Translations under genes and position numbers: made by a program
Source of the DNA: Gammaproteobacteria bacterium
GTDB lineage: Bacteria; Pseudomonadota; Gammaproteobacteria; Pseudomonadales; Pseudohongiellaceae
Length of the DNA stretch: 45,860 bases
Direction: 5' to 3'
NCBI GenBank assembly: GCA_028818225.1
Contig: JAPPOG010000074.1
Span: 1 to 45,860, forward strand
In this document: positions 45,068 to 45,860 of the stretch, piece by piece
Position numbering within the stretch: position 1 is the stretch's first letter
Layout: the number at the start of each line of letters is the position of its first letter
Notes under the pieces: model-generated
What the model saw: the letters and a program-made list of their open reading frames with translations, nothing else
The model's database searches: none
What the model was told of the DNA's origin: nothing

Positions 45068-45860
45068 AATTCAGCAAATCGTATTTTCGCAAGTATCCTC
45101 TAAGCTGGTGGTAACTAAGCCCCAGAAACTCAGCTGCCTTCTTTTGATTGAACTGGCATTGCTCCATGGCCTGATTCAGCAGATTAATTTCATATTGCTG
45201 GACTTCATTTTTGAAGTCGAATGAGTCGGCACTAGATATATCCGGAGCAGATGAGAAACTTACTCCTTCTTCTGTGCCACCACCGCTTGACATAACTTTT
45301 GGTCGATACGGTGATTCGAATGGATTAAATATAATCTCGGTAATGTGGCCATCACCATTCTGATACACAGCGCGCTCGATAACATTTTTTAATTCGCGAA
45401 TGTTTCCCGGCCAGGAATACTTCATTAGTGCTTTCTCTACCTTGCCAGAAAACCCTGCAAAAAATTCACCGCCTAATTCCTTTACCATACCAACAGCAAA
45501 ATGTTCAGCGAGCACCATTATGTCTTCAGAACGTTCTCGTAATGGCGGCAGAGTAATGACATCGAAAGCCAATCGATCCAGCAAGTCTTCCCGAAATTTA
45601 TTCTGTCTTGCCAACTCGGGTAAATCTTCATTGGTGGCGGCGATAATTCGTACATCAACAGCAATAGTTTCGTTTCCACCCAGGCGCTCGAATTCACCAT
45701 ACTCGATAACTCGTAGAATCTTCTCCTGAACCGACATGTCGGTGTTGGCCAATTCATCAAGAAACAGGGTGCCACCATCGGCTCTTTCGAAATAGCCTTT
45801 GCGCTGTTTGGTTGCCCCCGTATAGGCACCCGCGTCGTGTACCAACAACTGAGATTCGAG
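45066..45860 (-). CDS. pspF: sigma-54-dependent activator PspF (partial, N-terminus outside the window)
   Basis: 265 codons are visible; the frame stays open to the window edge (LESQLLVHDAGAYTG), so the true start is beyond 45860. Present are part of the AAA+ domain with the sigma-54-contacting GAYTGA loop, Walker B GGTLFLDELA, VRIIAATNEDLP, and the arginine-finger region FREDLLDRLAFDVITLPPLRER, then YSWPGNIRELKNVIERAVY. The C-terminal helix-turn-helix is NQKKAAEFLGLSYHQLRGYLRKYDLL. No receiver domain is seen in the visible part. The close likeness to E. coli PspF in the C-terminal half suggests it activates a phage-shock (psp) operon, probably located just outside the window. Confidence 0.9.
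   Translation of the reverse strand, partial: LESQLLVHDAGAYTGATKQRKGYFERADGGTLFLDELANTDMSVQEKILRVIEYGEFERLGGNETIAVDVRIIAATNEDLPELARQNKFREDLLDRLAFDVITLPPLRERSEDIMVLAEHFAVGMVKELGGEFFAGFSGKVEKALMKYSWPGNIRELKNVIERAVYQNGDGHITEIIFNPFESPYRPKVMSSGGGTEEGVSFSSAPDISSADSFDFKNEVQQYEINLLNQAMEQCQFNQKKAAEFLGLSYHQLRGYLRKYDLLN

Overview
The window looks like a chromosomal core segment of a free-living, probably marine, aerobic gammaproteobacterium. GC content is moderate by eye. The gene order resembles that of Pseudomonas and its relatives: alaS-lysC-csrA followed by tRNA-Ser and tRNA-Arg, a dsbC/hom-thrC-recJ block, ffh-rpsP-rimM-trmD-rplS with a divergent ccsA-corB pair, an oxyR-katG divergon, and pspF. The order is seen in the sequence. 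The lineage (Pseudomonadales / Cellvibrionales / OM182-like) is inference.

Layout. 0.2-1.2 kb: a solitary KAS III-type ketoacyl synthase. 1.2-1.5 kb: a terminator, a perfect 53-bp palindrome and tRNA-Arg(ACG). 1.7-4.4 kb: a Sel1-repeat protein, an orphan MmyB-type ligand-binding domain, an exported metallo-beta-lactamase-fold hydrolase and a small membrane protein. 4.4-9.2 kb: a two-sided acyl-CoA catabolic cluster (acyl-CoA dehydrogenase, CoA-ester lyase and MaoC leftward; an HTD2-type hydratase and a CaiB-type CoA-transferase rightward). The enzyme set resembles mesaconyl/itaconyl/citramalyl-CoA metabolism. 9.4-10.6 kb: two proteins of unknown function around tRNA-Ser(GCT). 10.8-16.4 kb: alaS-lysC-csrA and a PerM-like permease. 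16.6-19.9 kb: a Ser/Thr signalling cassette made of a kinase fused to a pseudokinase, a PP2C phosphatase and an FHA protein. 20-22.9 kb: an enlarged DsbD/ScsB with a tandemly duplicated periplasmic region. 23.2-27.7 kb: recJ, thrC and hom. 27.7-31.7 kb: a 1-kb spacer and a TonB-dependent receptor, placed between hom and dsbC. 31.7-36.3 kb: dsbC, rplS, trmD, rimM, rpsP and ffh. 36.5-38.1 kb: ccsA and a corB-like gene that lacks its membrane domain. 38.2-41.2 kb: a phosphopantetheinyl transferase, a metallophosphoesterase, a Fe-S uracil-DNA glycosylase and oxyR. 41.4-45.9 kb: katG, a serine hydrolase, and pspF running off the right end.

How the genes work together. Housekeeping translation genes (alaS, ribosomal proteins, rimM, trmD, ffh), aspartate-family amino-acid synthesis (lysC, hom, thrC), periplasmic thiol chemistry (dsbC, dsbD) and peroxide defence (oxyR, katG) form the backbone. 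Accessory or rearranged pieces sit between them. The most notable are the kinase-pseudokinase/PP2C/FHA cassette, the duplicated DsbD sensor region, the C5-dicarboxyl-CoA-like cluster, the truncated CorB, and the receptor inserted in the dsbC-hom block. I found no CRISPR array, insertion sequence, prophage or integrase. The best candidate for something little described is the phospho-signalling cassette.
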